NCBI GenBank assembly: GCA_964474755.1
Contig: CAYYUG010000007.1
Location: forward strand, 27,842 to 91,841
Direction: 5' to 3'
Origin: GCA-2717185 sp964474755
Lineage (GTDB): Bacteria > Pseudomonadota > Alphaproteobacteria > UBA8366 > GCA-2717185
DNA length: 64,000 nt
Positions 1 through 8,965 of this stretch are shown one piece after another. The notes under the pieces were generated by a model. The model was given only the letters and a program-made list of their open reading frames with translations, was not told the origin of the DNA and did no database searches. The first letter of the stretch is position 1. Each line of letters starts with the position of its first letter. The position numbers and the translations under genes were made by a program.

Positions 1-710
1 TGTTTCATATTCTTCGCCTTGTCAGCCGAGACGATAATGACTGCCGCGGCGCCGTCATTTTCTTGACAACAATCAAACAGCCGGCAGGGCTCGGCGATCC
101 ATCGGGAATCATCGTATTTCTCTTCCGACAAGGGCCGCCCATACATGACGGCGCGGGGATTGTTCTGCGCATGATGGTAAGACGCCATTGAGATGGCGCG
201 CAGCACGCTGTGATCGACCTTATTCTCGTGCATAAAACGCATCGCCCGCATCGCGTATTTCTGTAGGGGCGACATCACACCATAGGGAGACATGTAGGCT
301 GGATCGCCGCTCACCGTAGTGATAGGCGGGGCCTTGCCAAACCGCTGGAACTGGCCTTGGGCCAGCCCACGGAAAGCGACAACGCAATCTGCCAAGCCCA
401 CGGCAACTGCCGCCGCTGCATTGCCAACTGCCGCCGCGACACCCCCTCCACCGCCGCCCCAATTCATGTTGGAATAGCGTAGATCGTTGATACCGAGTGC
501 CGCAGCGATCCGCGTCGGTTCGTTGCGGTCGTTGCTATAGGACGCGAACCCATCAATTTCCTTGGCATCGACACCCGCATCCTCACATGCCGCGAGGATG
601 GCCTTGAGTACCAGGACTAATTCCGGGTCAGGTGACTGCCCGTGCTTGTAATAGGTCGTTTCGCCGACCCCGACGATGGCGGTCTTGCCGCGTAACGTAC
701 GATCGCTCAT
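1..710 (-). CDS. Thiolase-like protein (lipid-transfer/SCPx type), 3' end cut by window edge
   Basis: The first 236 residues of a thiolase-superfamily protein are visible. It starts at the ATG on 710 (MSDRTLRGKTAIVGVGETTY) and runs off the left edge. The opening AIVGVGET and the later segments DAKEIDGF and CCQENDGAAAVIIVS are typical of the non-condensing thiolase/lipid-transfer group, which usually partners a DUF35 OB-fold protein. Where true thiolases carry the nucleophilic Cys, this protein has a glycine run (NMNWGGGGGG, about residues 81-90). It is therefore probably not an ordinary acetyl-CoA acetyltransferase, and a role in side-chain CoA-ester chemistry is inferred. The C-terminal His and Cys motifs lie outside the window. 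Confidence 0.8.
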   Translation of the reverse strand, partial: MSDRTLRGKTAIVGVGETTYYKHGQSPDPELVLVLKAILAACEDAGVDAKEIDGFASYSNDRNEPTRIAAALGINDLRYSNMNWGGGGGGVAAAVGNAAAAVAVGLADCVVAFRGLAQGQFQRFGKAPPITTVSGDPAYMSPYGVMSPLQKYAMRAMRFMHENKVDHSVLRAISMASYHHAQNNPRAVMYGRPLSEEKYDDSRWIAEPCRLFDCCQENDGAAAVIIVSADKAKNMK

Positions 711-779
711 GCCTTTGGCTGCTCCTTCGATGAGCGGCCAACGTAGCAACCCGACCCCTCGCGCCACAAGGAGCGAGGT

Positions 780-2309
780 TTATCGGATGCTGTTGATACC
801 TAGGAAAATCAACCCGGCAATGATGGCAGAGGCCGGCACGGTAATTAGCCAAGCTGCACCGATGGTCATCAGATGACTGCGACGAACGAGCTTGCGTTGC
901 CTGGCCTTGGCCCAACGTCGCATCGTCCGGTCGGAAGGACTGGTGTGAGCATCGGTCGGTTTAGGGCCGTTATCGGCGGTGATATCCACCCGACGATTGG
1001 TAATCGCCTCTCGCAGGAAGCCAACGCCAAACACTGCCCCAACGGCAATATGGGTTGAACTGACGGGAAGGCCTAAAGTTGAGGCGATAATCACCGTGAT
1101 CGACGCCGATAGCGCCACGCAAAAGGCTCGGACACGGTTTAGCTTTGTAATTTTCTCGCCGACAATCTCAATAATTTTCGGCCCGAACAACAATAGACCG
1201 ATAGAGATACCTATGGCTCCGATTGCCAGGACCCAGAAGGGAAGCGTGACTTTGGCAGAGACTTCGCCTTCCGTTACGGCGTTGACAATAGCGGCAAGTG
1301 GACCAACTGCGTTTGCGACGTCGTTCGAACCGTGCGCAAAAGACAGCAAAGCAGCGGCGCAGATTAGTGGGATCGTGAATAGGGTGCCAACCGACCGGCG
1401 ACGGTTTTCTAGAGTACCTGCGACCCTTGAGACCGCGATTTGGACGATGAAATAGGCGATCGTAAACGCGGCGACGCCGACGATTGTCAGTGCCATAAGA
1501 TCCGGTTTCCAAATCCGTTTTAGCCCTTTCATGCACAAATAGACCGAAAAGGCGGACGCCATAATGGCGACAAGTACGGGAACCCATCGTTTTGCGGCGG
1601 ATATTTTATCGTCGCGATAGAGGATCGCGAATTTGATGAAGGCAAGGAATGCCGCCGCAATAACACCGCCAAGAACCGGCGATATTATCCAACTGGCTGC
1701 TATCTTCATCATCACGAACCAGTTGACAGCAGCGAAGCCGGCGGCCGCGATGCCGGCGCCGATGACCCCACCGACGATGGAATGCGTCGTTGAGACCGGT
1801 GCGCCAATGTAGGTTGCTAAATTTACCCACACGGCTGCTGATAAGAGTGCTGCCATCATGGCCCAGATGAAGATTGTCTTGTCGGCAAAAGCATCAGGAC
1901 TGACAATGCTTTTAGAAATAGTACTTATGACTTCGCCGCCAGCGATCATGGCGCCCGCCGCCTCGAATACTGCGGCGATGCACAGGGCGCCAACGAGTGT
2001 GAGCGCTTTTGATCCAACGGCCGGTCCGACATTATTGGCAACATCGTTGGCGCCGATATTCATTGCCATGTAGGCACCGATCAATGCCGCAACGGTCACG
2101 ATCGAGTAGACCTCGACACCACCGGTTTGGAAGTAGGCGAATACCCAAACGGCCAACAGAAATAGAAGACCGAAACCCATATTTAGATAGTGCTGACTGA
2201 CCCGGGACGAGGCCTTTTCTAACTGGACGATCCGCTTGAGGTCTTTATCGACTGTGGATTTCCTGGCACTAACCTTGCCTGATCCACCCAGATAATTTTT
2301 GCTGGGCAT
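780..2309 (-). CDS. pit: Inorganic phosphate transporter, PiT family
   Basis: This 509-residue inner-membrane protein has the two PiT signature repeats, GANDVANN (residues 86-93) and HGSNDVANAVGP (near residue 335), each followed by long hydrophobic helices. The N-terminus is a cytoplasmic, charged extension of about 40 residues before the first helix. PiT proteins are low-affinity phosphate or metal-phosphate symporters driven by the cation gradient. The gene is divergent from a NUDIX hydrolase across 230 bp that must hold both promoters. No PhoU-like gene is adjacent. The family call is secure; the exact cation and affinity are not readable. Confidence 0.93.
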   Translation of the reverse strand: MPSKNYLGGSGKVSARKSTVDKDLKRIVQLEKASSRVSQHYLNMGFGLLFLLAVWVFAYFQTGGVEVYSIVTVAALIGAYMAMNIGANDVANNVGPAVGSKALTLVGALCIAAVFEAAGAMIAGGEVISTISKSIVSPDAFADKTIFIWAMMAALLSAAVWVNLATYIGAPVSTTHSIVGGVIGAGIAAAGFAAVNWFVMMKIAASWIISPVLGGVIAAAFLAFIKFAILYRDDKISAAKRWVPVLVAIMASAFSVYLCMKGLKRIWKPDLMALTIVGVAAFTIAYFIVQIAVSRVAGTLENRRRSVGTLFTIPLICAAALLSFAHGSNDVANAVGPLAAIVNAVTEGEVSAKVTLPFWVLAIGAIGISIGLLLFGPKIIEIVGEKITKLNRVRAFCVALSASITVIIASTLGLPVSSTHIAVGAVFGVGFLREAITNRRVDITADNGPKPTDAHTSPSDRTMRRWAKARQRKLVRRSHLMTIGAAWLITVPASAIIAGLIFLGINSIR

Positions 2310-2539
2310 CTGCTCCGAAGTTCCTTTTCTGACTATCTAGAGATAAGTGAGGGCTGACTAACGTCTGAATTTGCGAAAGTCCAGTAGGCGGCCCCAAATA
2401 AATGCAATTGATATCAAAAAACTTGATACAAATTGGAAAAAATTATCTACAAGTTTCGACCTTGAGTTGGTCAGCGCTTTGCAATTAGGGGAACAGATAA
2501 CCTTTTAGTAATTACATATCGGTTGGGGTCCAATAACGC

Positions 2540-2974
2540 ATGGTCAGTCTATCGATAGTTCAGCAATCCGCAGTCTTGCCATTTGTGTTTCGGAAAGGAC
2601 GGCTTGAGTTATTGTTGATTACGTCCGTCAGCACGAAGCGTTGGATTTTGCCGAAGGGGCACATCGAACCCGGATTGAATGCGCGTGAGTCTGCTGAATT
2701 CGAAGCGCTGGAAGAGGCTGGTGTCGTCGGTGAGACGAAATCACGCAGCATTGGTACTTACAACTATCGAAAACGTCCTGAAAGAGGCGGTTATCGGTGT
2801 CGTGTCCGCGTATTTGCGATGAAAGTCACGCGAGTACTAGATGACTACCCTGAGAAGGAGCTTCGTGAGCGCAAATGGATGTCAGTCCGAAAGGCTTTAA
2901 AATATATTCAAGAGCCTGAACTGCGGAGCTTGATCAAACGCTTCGAAAAATCAGAAATGCCCAGGGCTGCTTGA
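2540..2974 (+). CDS. NUDIX hydrolase
   Basis: A 144-residue single-domain protein with a NUDIX box at about residues 40-62 (KGHIEPG...FEALEEAGV). The metal-binding EE pair is at residues 58-59. The canonical first Glu is Leu and the Arg of REUXEE is Phe, a variant common in the diphosphoinositol/diadenosine-polyphosphate-like subgroup. It probably cleaves a nucleoside- or inositol-type diphosphate in the cytoplasm. The divergent arrangement with a Pit transporter suggests a phosphate-related role, which is inference. It ends 9 bp before the convergent SDR stop. Confidence 0.85.
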   Translation: MVSLSIVQQSAVLPFVFRKGRLELLLITSVSTKRWILPKGHIEPGLNARESAEFEALEEAGVVGETKSRSIGTYNYRKRPERGGYRCRVRVFAMKVTRVLDDYPEKELRERKWMSVRKALKYIQEPELRSLIKRFEKSEMPRAA

Positions 2975-2983
2975 CGTACCAAC

Positions 2984-3745
2984 TTAGAATTGTACCCGTG
3001 TTGTTGACGCACCATCGACAACCAGGTTCGCACCGCTGATATAACTCGCCGCGGGGCTCGCAAGGAAGACGGTGGCGTTCGCGACCTCTTCCGGTGTCCC
3101 AAGCCGCCCGAAGGGATTGCGGGCCACAGCATCCTGGTAGGCTTGCGGAGCTTCGCGTTTTCGCACATCCCAGACACCGCCCTCGAAGAAAATCGCACCG
3201 GGTGATACGGTGTTGGCGCGAATGCCTTTGGCACCAAGGTTGGTGCTGAGACCGGACAGGTAATTGATCAGAGCGGCTTTGACGCCGCTATAAGCACGCA
3301 CGCCGCCGGATGTGTTAACCGCTGCGGTACTAGCGATGGCGACGATCGATGCGGCGTCAGACCGTTCCAAGAAGGGCACGGCGGCATCGACGGCGCGGAC
3401 GGTGCCCAAAATGTCGACCTCCATACCGACCCGCCATGCGTCCATGTTTGCCTGACCCGCGAGGGCGCTGGCATTGGCGACGAGAATGTCGAGGCCGCCG
3501 AACTCATTCGCTGTTTTACTTATCCAGTTTTGCAGACCTGCGTCGTCCGTCACATCCACAGCGGCGCCACGCACGGCGGCGGCAGAACCGGATAGCTTGG
3601 CCACGCAGTCCTCGACCTGGTCCGTGTCGCGGGCGCAGAATCCTACATGGCAACCTTCCGCGACCAGCAGTTCGACGATTTTGCGCCCGATACCTCGCGT
3701 ACCACCAGTCACAATCGCGCGTTTTCCTCCCAGTCCCAAGTCCAT
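2984..3745 (-). CDS. SDR family NAD(P)-dependent oxidoreductase
   Basis: A 253-residue classical short-chain dehydrogenase. It has the Rossmann motif TGGTRGIG (residues 13-20), the structural NAS (91-93, replacing the usual NAG), and a catalytic triad of Ser139, Tyr152 and Lys156 (YSGVK). The C-terminus has the usual YISGANLVVDGA. It would oxidise a hydroxyl or reduce a ketone; the substrate is unknown. It stands alone, convergent with the NUDIX gene, with decayed sequence upstream. Confidence 0.9.
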   Translation of the reverse strand: MDLGLGGKRAIVTGGTRGIGRKIVELLVAEGCHVGFCARDTDQVEDCVAKLSGSAAAVRGAAVDVTDDAGLQNWISKTANEFGGLDILVANASALAGQANMDAWRVGMEVDILGTVRAVDAAVPFLERSDAASIVAIASTAAVNTSGGVRAYSGVKAALINYLSGLSTNLGAKGIRANTVSPGAIFFEGGVWDVRKREAPQAYQDAVARNPFGRLGTPEEVANATVFLASPAASYISGANLVVDGASTTRVQF

Positions 3746-3769
3746 TATTATTTCCTTTTCAGCTGTTTT

Positions 3770-4160
3770 TTAAGAAGTTGACCAATTGTCCACGGAATTA
3801 GCTGACGATCGTTGAGGTAATATGGCTAAGGAGGTGCCTACTCTTGCTAGCCAGGACAGCCAGTTCTCGAAGACATTCTGTGGTACGGCATAAACCAACG
3901 CACCGTGTCCTGAAGTTGCAACGACTATGCGCGGTTCTTCGCCTATTAGTGCCAATTCACCGAACATCCTTCTTTGTGGTTCCTTCGGTTTTTCAATTTT
4001 TGGGGACGTCGCAGGTGGTCCAGGTTGCCGGTCTCTTCGACGAATATGTCGAGTAGCTGATCTGTCAGTGACGCGGCGTCCGATACGACCGTTAACATGC
4101 CGGCTGACATGACAATTGCATCATCATCGGCATTTTTGCAAACTCGAGTACCCATAATAA
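3770..4160 (-). pseudogene. Decayed cyclic-nucleotide-binding domain gene
   Basis: Two minus-strand frames together resemble a Crp-type cyclic-nucleotide-binding domain. The upstream frame reads DDDAIVMSAGMLTVVSD, like the 'GD..Y.I..G...V' strand. A shifted frame then reads MFGELALIGEEPR and VYAVPQNVFENWL (3770-3967), the phosphate-binding cassette and following helix. A frameshift lies near 3960-4000. No intact start or DNA-binding helix was found. The rest of the 3746-4462 interval holds no recognisable gene; the SDR at 4463 is preceded by a purine-rich ribosome binding site (agggggaag). Confidence 0.5.
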
Positions 4161-4462
4161 TGGTTGCACAATGGGCTCCAGCGCTTGACCGACATCTCGG
4201 TCGCAATTCGTTGGAATGGATAGTAGGCAAACCGCGCGTACCTGTGCGATCAACAAGGCCCAAACTGTCTGCCCCCAAACGCATCGGCACGCATGAATTT
4301 GCCGTCAAATTCAGCGAACTGCCGCTTGTAGTTCATATCCATGCCTTTGCGTCTGAGCTACCGACAGTATAGGGAAATAGTGTCATGCAGGTAAGCATAT
4401 TGCATCCATCTTGACGATGCCGGTGCGATCAGGTCCAACTGCGGTTTAGCAGGGGGAAGAAT

Positions 4463-5242
4463 ATGTCTGACGAACTAACGGCTCCTAATTTTCGGCTCGA
4501 CGGATGCACAGCGCTAGTCAGCGGGGCAGGGCGTGGGCTGGGTGTCGGCATGGCCAAGGGTTTGGCTCGTTCGGGCGCTCATGTCGTGGTGATGAGCCGG
4601 ACACGCGCTGATCTGGAAAGCGTTTCGTCTGAGATTGCCATTGAAGGCGGAACGGCGGATGTTCTCGTCTGCGACGTGACCAACGACGCAGCAGTTCAGG
4701 CGGCGATCGACGGATTGCCGACGCTCGATATCCTGGTGAATAACGCCGGTACAAATATTCCACAACCCTTTGTGAGTGTCGAAAGTTCGGCGCTCGATAC
4801 GATGCTTAACCTGAACGTCCGGGCTGCGTTTGTCGTCGCGCAAGCGGCGGTTAATCGAATGCTACGAGACAATGACCGGAACGAGCGCGGTGGCGCTGTC
4901 GTCAATATCTCATCGCAGCTAGGGCGCGTTGCGCTGCGCGACCGCAGCGTCTACACCCTGACCAAGCACGCGCTGGAGGGGCTGACGAAATCGATGGCGA
5001 TAGAGCTGGCGCCGAAACGAATCCGCGTTAACGCTGTTGGTCCGACGTGGGTCGAAACGCCAATGACTGGCCCGGCGTTGGCTGATCCCGACTTCCGGTC
5101 GGAGATTATTGGCAGCATTCCAATGGGCCATCTGGCGCAGGTCGACGACATTGTCGGCGCCGTCGTTTTTCTCGCCTCGCCCGCCGCATCGATGATCACT
5201 GGAGCGAGCCTAGTCGTCGATGGCGGCTGGACGGCACGATGA
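4463..5242 (+). CDS. SDR family oxidoreductase, first gene of the molybdenum-hydroxylase cluster
   Basis: A 259-residue classical SDR with GAGRGLG (residues 21-27), NNAG (93-96), Ser150/151, Tyr164 and Lys168 (YTLTK). The C-terminal MITGASLVVDGG is also typical. It has a strong purine-rich ribosome binding site. Its stop lies 7 bp before the probable start of the FAD subunit, so it is almost certainly co-transcribed with the molybdenum hydroxylase. A dehydrogenase acting after ring or side-chain hydroxylation is a reasonable inference; the substrate is not known. Confidence 0.9.
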   Translation: MSDELTAPNFRLDGCTALVSGAGRGLGVGMAKGLARSGAHVVVMSRTRADLESVSSEIAIEGGTADVLVCDVTNDAAVQAAIDGLPTLDILVNNAGTNIPQPFVSVESSALDTMLNLNVRAAFVVAQAAVNRMLRDNDRNERGGAVVNISSQLGRVALRDRSVYTLTKHALEGLTKSMAIELAPKRIRVNAVGPTWVETPMTGPALADPDFRSEIIGSIPMGHLAQVDDIVGAVVFLASPAASMITGASLVVDGGWTAR

Positions 5243-5249
5243 GTTAACA

Positions 5250-6113
5250 GTGAAAGCTCCCGACTTTTCTTATCTGCGGCCGAATTCGCTCGACGGTGTC
5301 TTTGCTGCGTTGACCCAATACGGCGACGACGCCTGCATCCTCGCCGGCGGGCAAACCCTGATGGCGCTGCAGAATATGCGGTTGGCGGCAGTGGATGTAC
5401 TGGTAGACATCAACAGGGTACCAGGCCTTGCCGATATCGTTGAAGAAACGGATCATTTGGTGATAGGCGCGCTAGTCCGCTACGCGGCGCTGGCGGATGC
5501 TCCGCTGGTGCGGCAGCACGCGCCATTGCTGACTGATGCCGTTCCCTTCATCGCTCACACAGCAATCCGTAATCGCGGTACAATTGGCGGAAGCCTGGCC
5601 TTAGGCGATCCAGCGGCTGAAATGCCGGCCTGTATGCTGGCGCTCGGGGCGGAACTGGTCCTCTCTAGCGCGGCCGGGATGCGTATGGTTCCTGCACTGG
5701 ACTTCTACCTTGGCCTTTATGAGACCGCGCTGCGGCCGAGCGAAGTGCTGACAGCGGTGCGGGTACCAAAAAGACGTTTGGGCCAGTTTCACGACATCGA
5801 CGAGATCGTGCGGCGTCGTGGCGATTTTGCCCTAGCCGGCTTGGTGATCTCAGGAGAGGCGGATAACGGGACTGTTGGTTCCGTTTCTCTCGCCCTTTTC
5901 GGTGTCGCCGACAGGCCAATTCTTGCCCTTGACGCAATGGATTTATTGACAGGCCAAACCTTGAATGAAGACATTATCGAAAGGACAAAACAGGCTGTCA
6001 TCGAGGTACTTGAGCCGCCAGACGATCCACTAACTCCGCCTGCCTACCGTCGCCATGTGTGCGGCGTTTTGGTGCAACGTTTGCTCACGCGGGTTCGGGA
6101 GAGACTATCGTGA
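5250..6113 (+). CDS. Molybdenum hydroxylase FAD-binding subunit (CoxM/XdhB type)
   Basis: This is the medium subunit of a xanthine-dehydrogenase-family hydroxylase. It carries the N-terminal FAD fold with ILAGGQTLMALQNMR and the second FAD motif AIRNRGTIGGSLALGDPAAEMP, then the CO_deh_flav C-terminal domain. It passes electrons from the 2Fe-2S subunit to its acceptor. The GTG at 5250 is preferred because the protein then begins KAPDFSYLRP, as in the family. An in-frame ATG at 5220 would overlap the SDR by 23 bp. Its TGA overlaps the next ATG by one base, indicating translational coupling. Confidence 0.88.
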   Translation: MKAPDFSYLRPNSLDGVFAALTQYGDDACILAGGQTLMALQNMRLAAVDVLVDINRVPGLADIVEETDHLVIGALVRYAALADAPLVRQHAPLLTDAVPFIAHTAIRNRGTIGGSLALGDPAAEMPACMLALGAELVLSSAAGMRMVPALDFYLGLYETALRPSEVLTAVRVPKRRLGQFHDIDEIVRRRGDFALAGLVISGEADNGTVGSVSLALFGVADRPILALDAMDLLTGQTLNEDIIERTKQAVIEVLEPPDDPLTPPAYRRHVCGVLVQRLLTRVRERLS

Positions 6114-6592
6114 TGGATGCGGTCAAAACAGCCGCCATTTACTTGCGAGTTAACGGTGAGGACGTAGAGGAGACGGTGCCGGTGCGTCGTAATTTGGTTG
6201 ATTTTTTGCGCGCCGATCTTGGCCTGACCGGTAGTCATGTCGGCTGTGAACATGGGGTGTGCGGCGCTTGCACGATCTTGGTCGATGGTGCCATCGTGCG
6301 AGGATGCCTGATGCTGGCGGTGCAGGCCGATGGCTGCGAGATCGAGACAATTGAAGGGGCGGATGCGACGGGTCGTATTGCCGAACTGCAGACAGCATTT
6401 CACCGCCGCAACGCGCTGCAATGTGGATTTTGTACGCCGGCCATGTTGCTGACCGCAGCGATGTTACTGGAAGCGAACCCAGCACCTACCCGGGACGAGA
6501 TCCGCGAACATCTATCGGGAAATTTTTGCCGCTGTACCGGATACCAGTCGATCGTTGATGCGGTCGCGGATGTCGCGAAGGCAGCAGAATGA
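6113..6592 (+). CDS. Molybdenum hydroxylase 2Fe-2S subunit (CoxS/XdhC type)
   Basis: A 159-residue small subunit with two [2Fe-2S] clusters. The plant-ferredoxin-type cluster uses Cys45, Cys50, Cys53 and Cys65 (CEHGVCGAC). The second uses Cys104, Cys107, Cys139 and Cys141 (CGFC and CRC). It relays electrons from the Mo centre to FAD. The ATG at 6113 overlaps the preceding stop by one base; an upstream in-frame ATG at 6059 lies inside the FAD gene and is not needed. The end overlaps the Mo subunit start in an ATGA. Confidence 0.93.
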   Translation: MDAVKTAAIYLRVNGEDVEETVPVRRNLVDFLRADLGLTGSHVGCEHGVCGACTILVDGAIVRGCLMLAVQADGCEIETIEGADATGRIAELQTAFHRRNALQCGFCTPAMLLTAAMLLEANPAPTRDEIREHLSGNFCRCTGYQSIVDAVADVAKAAE

Positions 6593-8940
6593 CGTTCAGA
6601 GCGCCGATTGGGTCGTCGCTGCCACGCGATCGCGCTAAGAGGCTGCTAGCCGGGCGCGGTCGATACGTCGATGACATCGTGCTGCCGCGTATGCTGCATC
6701 TAGCCTTTGTTCGCTCGCCCTACCCGCATGCAATGATCGAGGCGATCGACGTGGCACAAGCGGCGGCGATGCCCGGCGTGGTCCGTATCATCACGGCCGT
6801 GGATCTGGATAGTGTAGTGGCATCCTGGCGTGGGACGCACAATCTGTTTCCCGACATGAAGGTCCCTGTTCAGACGTCGCTTGCGACCGATGTGGCCCGC
6901 TGGCAAGGGGAAGCGATAGTTGCGGTCGCCGCTAATAGCCGGGCAGAGGCTGAGGACGCTACAGAACAAATCACCATCGACTGGAAGGAACTACCGGCAG
7001 TCAGTGAGGCGGTGGCAGCGCTTGGTCCGGATGCGCCACTGCTACATGAAGCGTTTGACGACAACCAAGCGTTTGCCGCGGAAGTCTCGCATGGTGATAC
7101 GGAAACAGCGTTCGCTGATGCAACATGCGTCATTGAGCGGCAGTTTCGGTTCAATCGGCACACCGGCGTAAGCCTGGAACCGCGCGGTTTGATCGCCGAT
7201 TATGACCCTAGTTCAAACCAGTTGACTGTTTACCAATCGCACCAGACGCCGCACCAGCAGCAGGACCTATACGCTCGGCTTCTGGGTATTCCGGAACAGA
7301 ACGTGCGGGTGATCTGTGACGATGTTGGCGGGGCATTTGGGCTGAAGCACCATCTTTATCCGGATGAATTAGCGGCTTGTGCAATCGCTAAGGTTTTGGG
7401 CCGGCCGGTAAAGTATGTTGCCGACCGTCTCGAATCTTTCTTGTCCGATATACATTGCCGCGACCATACGGTTAAGGCGCGCATGGCATTCAACGAGGAC
7501 GGCCAAATTCTTGCTATGGCACTCGACGATTTGTTCCATGCGGGGGCTTATTCCCAATACCCGCGGTCCAGCGTGGCCGAAGGCAACCAAATTATCCGCG
7601 TGAGTGGTATTCCCTACAGACATGCGCACTACCGAGCGGCGACCCGAATGGCCTATCTCAATAAATCTGTACTTGGCCACATCCGGTCTGTTGGCCATCC
7701 GATCGCATGTGCGGTGACCGAACAACTGGTTGACCTCGGAGCGCGCGAATTGGGCATGGATCCGGTGGCCATGCGTCAGAGGAACTATTTGCGCGATGCG
7801 GACTTCCCGGTAACATCGGCTGGTGGAATTGCGCTGGAAAACCTGTCGTTCCACCGCTGCTTGGATCGTGCGCTGGAACGCATAGATGTCGATGCATTTC
7901 GGGCAGAGCAGACAGCCTTGCGCGAGGCGGGTGTTTATCGCGGCATCGGTTTCGCAACCTTCGTTGATCTGACTTCAATTGGCCCAGAATATTATGGCGA
8001 GGGGGGACAGCATATCAGTGCCCAAGAAACCTGCCTGCTTAGGCTAGAAGCGTCTGGTGGGATCCGTTGCTACGTCGGCACGACGGATCAGGGACAGGGT
8101 ATTGATAGCGGGATCCAACAGGTGGTAGCTGGCGTGATTGGCGTGTCGGTAGACGATGTAAAAGTTAATAGTGGTGACAGCGAGCTTTGCCCGGTCGGTG
8201 GTGGATCATGGGGATCGCGGGGTGCGGCGTTAGGCGGCGAGGCAGCACTTCGCGCTGGCCGTGAACTGCGTGGCAACATTCTCAATATCGCCGGTGTTTT
8301 GCTACAGAAAGCCCCCGGCTTGCTCGATATCAGGGATGGTGAAATCGTTGATTTGGAGAGTGGCAGTAAGCACATGACCTTGGATGAGGTCGCCGCAGTT
8401 GGCCATTTCAAGCCCTACATAATCCCGGACGATATCACCGCCGACCTGACAGTCACTGCGCGCTACGCCAGCCGTGGCCGATTGTTCCTACCGGCCAATG
8501 GCCTGCATGTGGCGGTCATTGAGGTCGATCCGGACACAGGGTTGATTTCGTTCCACCGCTATCTGGTAGTGCATGATTGCGGTCGGCTACTTAACCCGAT
8601 GCTGGTCGCCGAGCAGGTCCGAGGCGGCGTTGTGCAAGGGATTGGGGGCGCATTGTATGAGGAGTTTGTCTATGACAAGGGTGGTGCGCTCTGTAATGGA
8701 ACCATGACCGACTATCTGGTGCCAATGGCGGCAGAAATGCCGGACATTGAGGTTGAACACTTGGAGACATCAACTGAAACTTCGGAATTGGGTGCGAAAG
8801 GCGCCGGTGAGGCGGGCACGACGGGGACATTCGGGGCGATCCTGAACGCGCTTAATGATGCGTTGACGCCATTCGATGTTACGTTGAGCGAAACACCGGC
8901 TACCCCGTCTCGGATATTGCAGGCGCTGGGTAAGTTATAA
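6589..8940 (+). CDS. Molybdenum hydroxylase large (Mo-cofactor) subunit
   Basis: The 783-residue catalytic subunit of the xanthine oxidase family, with Ald_Xan_dh_C and MoCoBD domains. The first Mo-pterin motif GGAFGLK lies at residues 247-253. The C-terminal GAKGAGEAGTTG holds the expected catalytic Glu741. It lacks the AYRCSFR active-site loop of form I CO dehydrogenase and has GHIRSVGHP where XDH has an AYRG-type loop. It is thus one of the many hydroxylases of aromatic, N-heterocyclic or CoA-ester substrates, which cannot be told apart by eye. Water-derived hydroxylation is the family reaction. The start overlaps the 2Fe-2S gene (ATGA), confirming an FAD-FeS-Mo operon. No XdhC-type maturation gene is nearby. 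Confidence 0.92.
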   Translation: MTFRAPIGSSLPRDRAKRLLAGRGRYVDDIVLPRMLHLAFVRSPYPHAMIEAIDVAQAAAMPGVVRIITAVDLDSVVASWRGTHNLFPDMKVPVQTSLATDVARWQGEAIVAVAANSRAEAEDATEQITIDWKELPAVSEAVAALGPDAPLLHEAFDDNQAFAAEVSHGDTETAFADATCVIERQFRFNRHTGVSLEPRGLIADYDPSSNQLTVYQSHQTPHQQQDLYARLLGIPEQNVRVICDDVGGAFGLKHHLYPDELAACAIAKVLGRPVKYVADRLESFLSDIHCRDHTVKARMAFNEDGQILAMALDDLFHAGAYSQYPRSSVAEGNQIIRVSGIPYRHAHYRAATRMAYLNKSVLGHIRSVGHPIACAVTEQLVDLGARELGMDPVAMRQRNYLRDADFPVTSAGGIALENLSFHRCLDRALERIDVDAFRAEQTALREAGVYRGIGFATFVDLTSIGPEYYGEGGQHISAQETCLLRLEASGGIRCYVGTTDQGQGIDSGIQQVVAGVIGVSVDDVKVNSGDSELCPVGGGSWGSRGAALGGEAALRAGRELRGNILNIAGVLLQKAPGLLDIRDGEIVDLESGSKHMTLDEVAAVGHFKPYIIPDDITADLTVTARYASRGRLFLPANGLHVAVIEVDPDTGLISFHRYLVVHDCGRLLNPMLVAEQVRGGVVQGIGGALYEEFVYDKGGALCNGTMTDYLVPMAAEMPDIEVEHLETSTETSELGAKGAGEAGTTGTFGAILNALNDALTPFDVTLSETPATPSRILQALGKL

Positions 8941-8965
8941 GCGCGTGACACGCAGGAGAGAGCGT

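Noticed and set aside
979..1455. 158-codon plus-strand open frame
   Set aside because: Antisense shadow of the Pit transporter; low-complexity Thr/Ser/Arg composition and no family signature.
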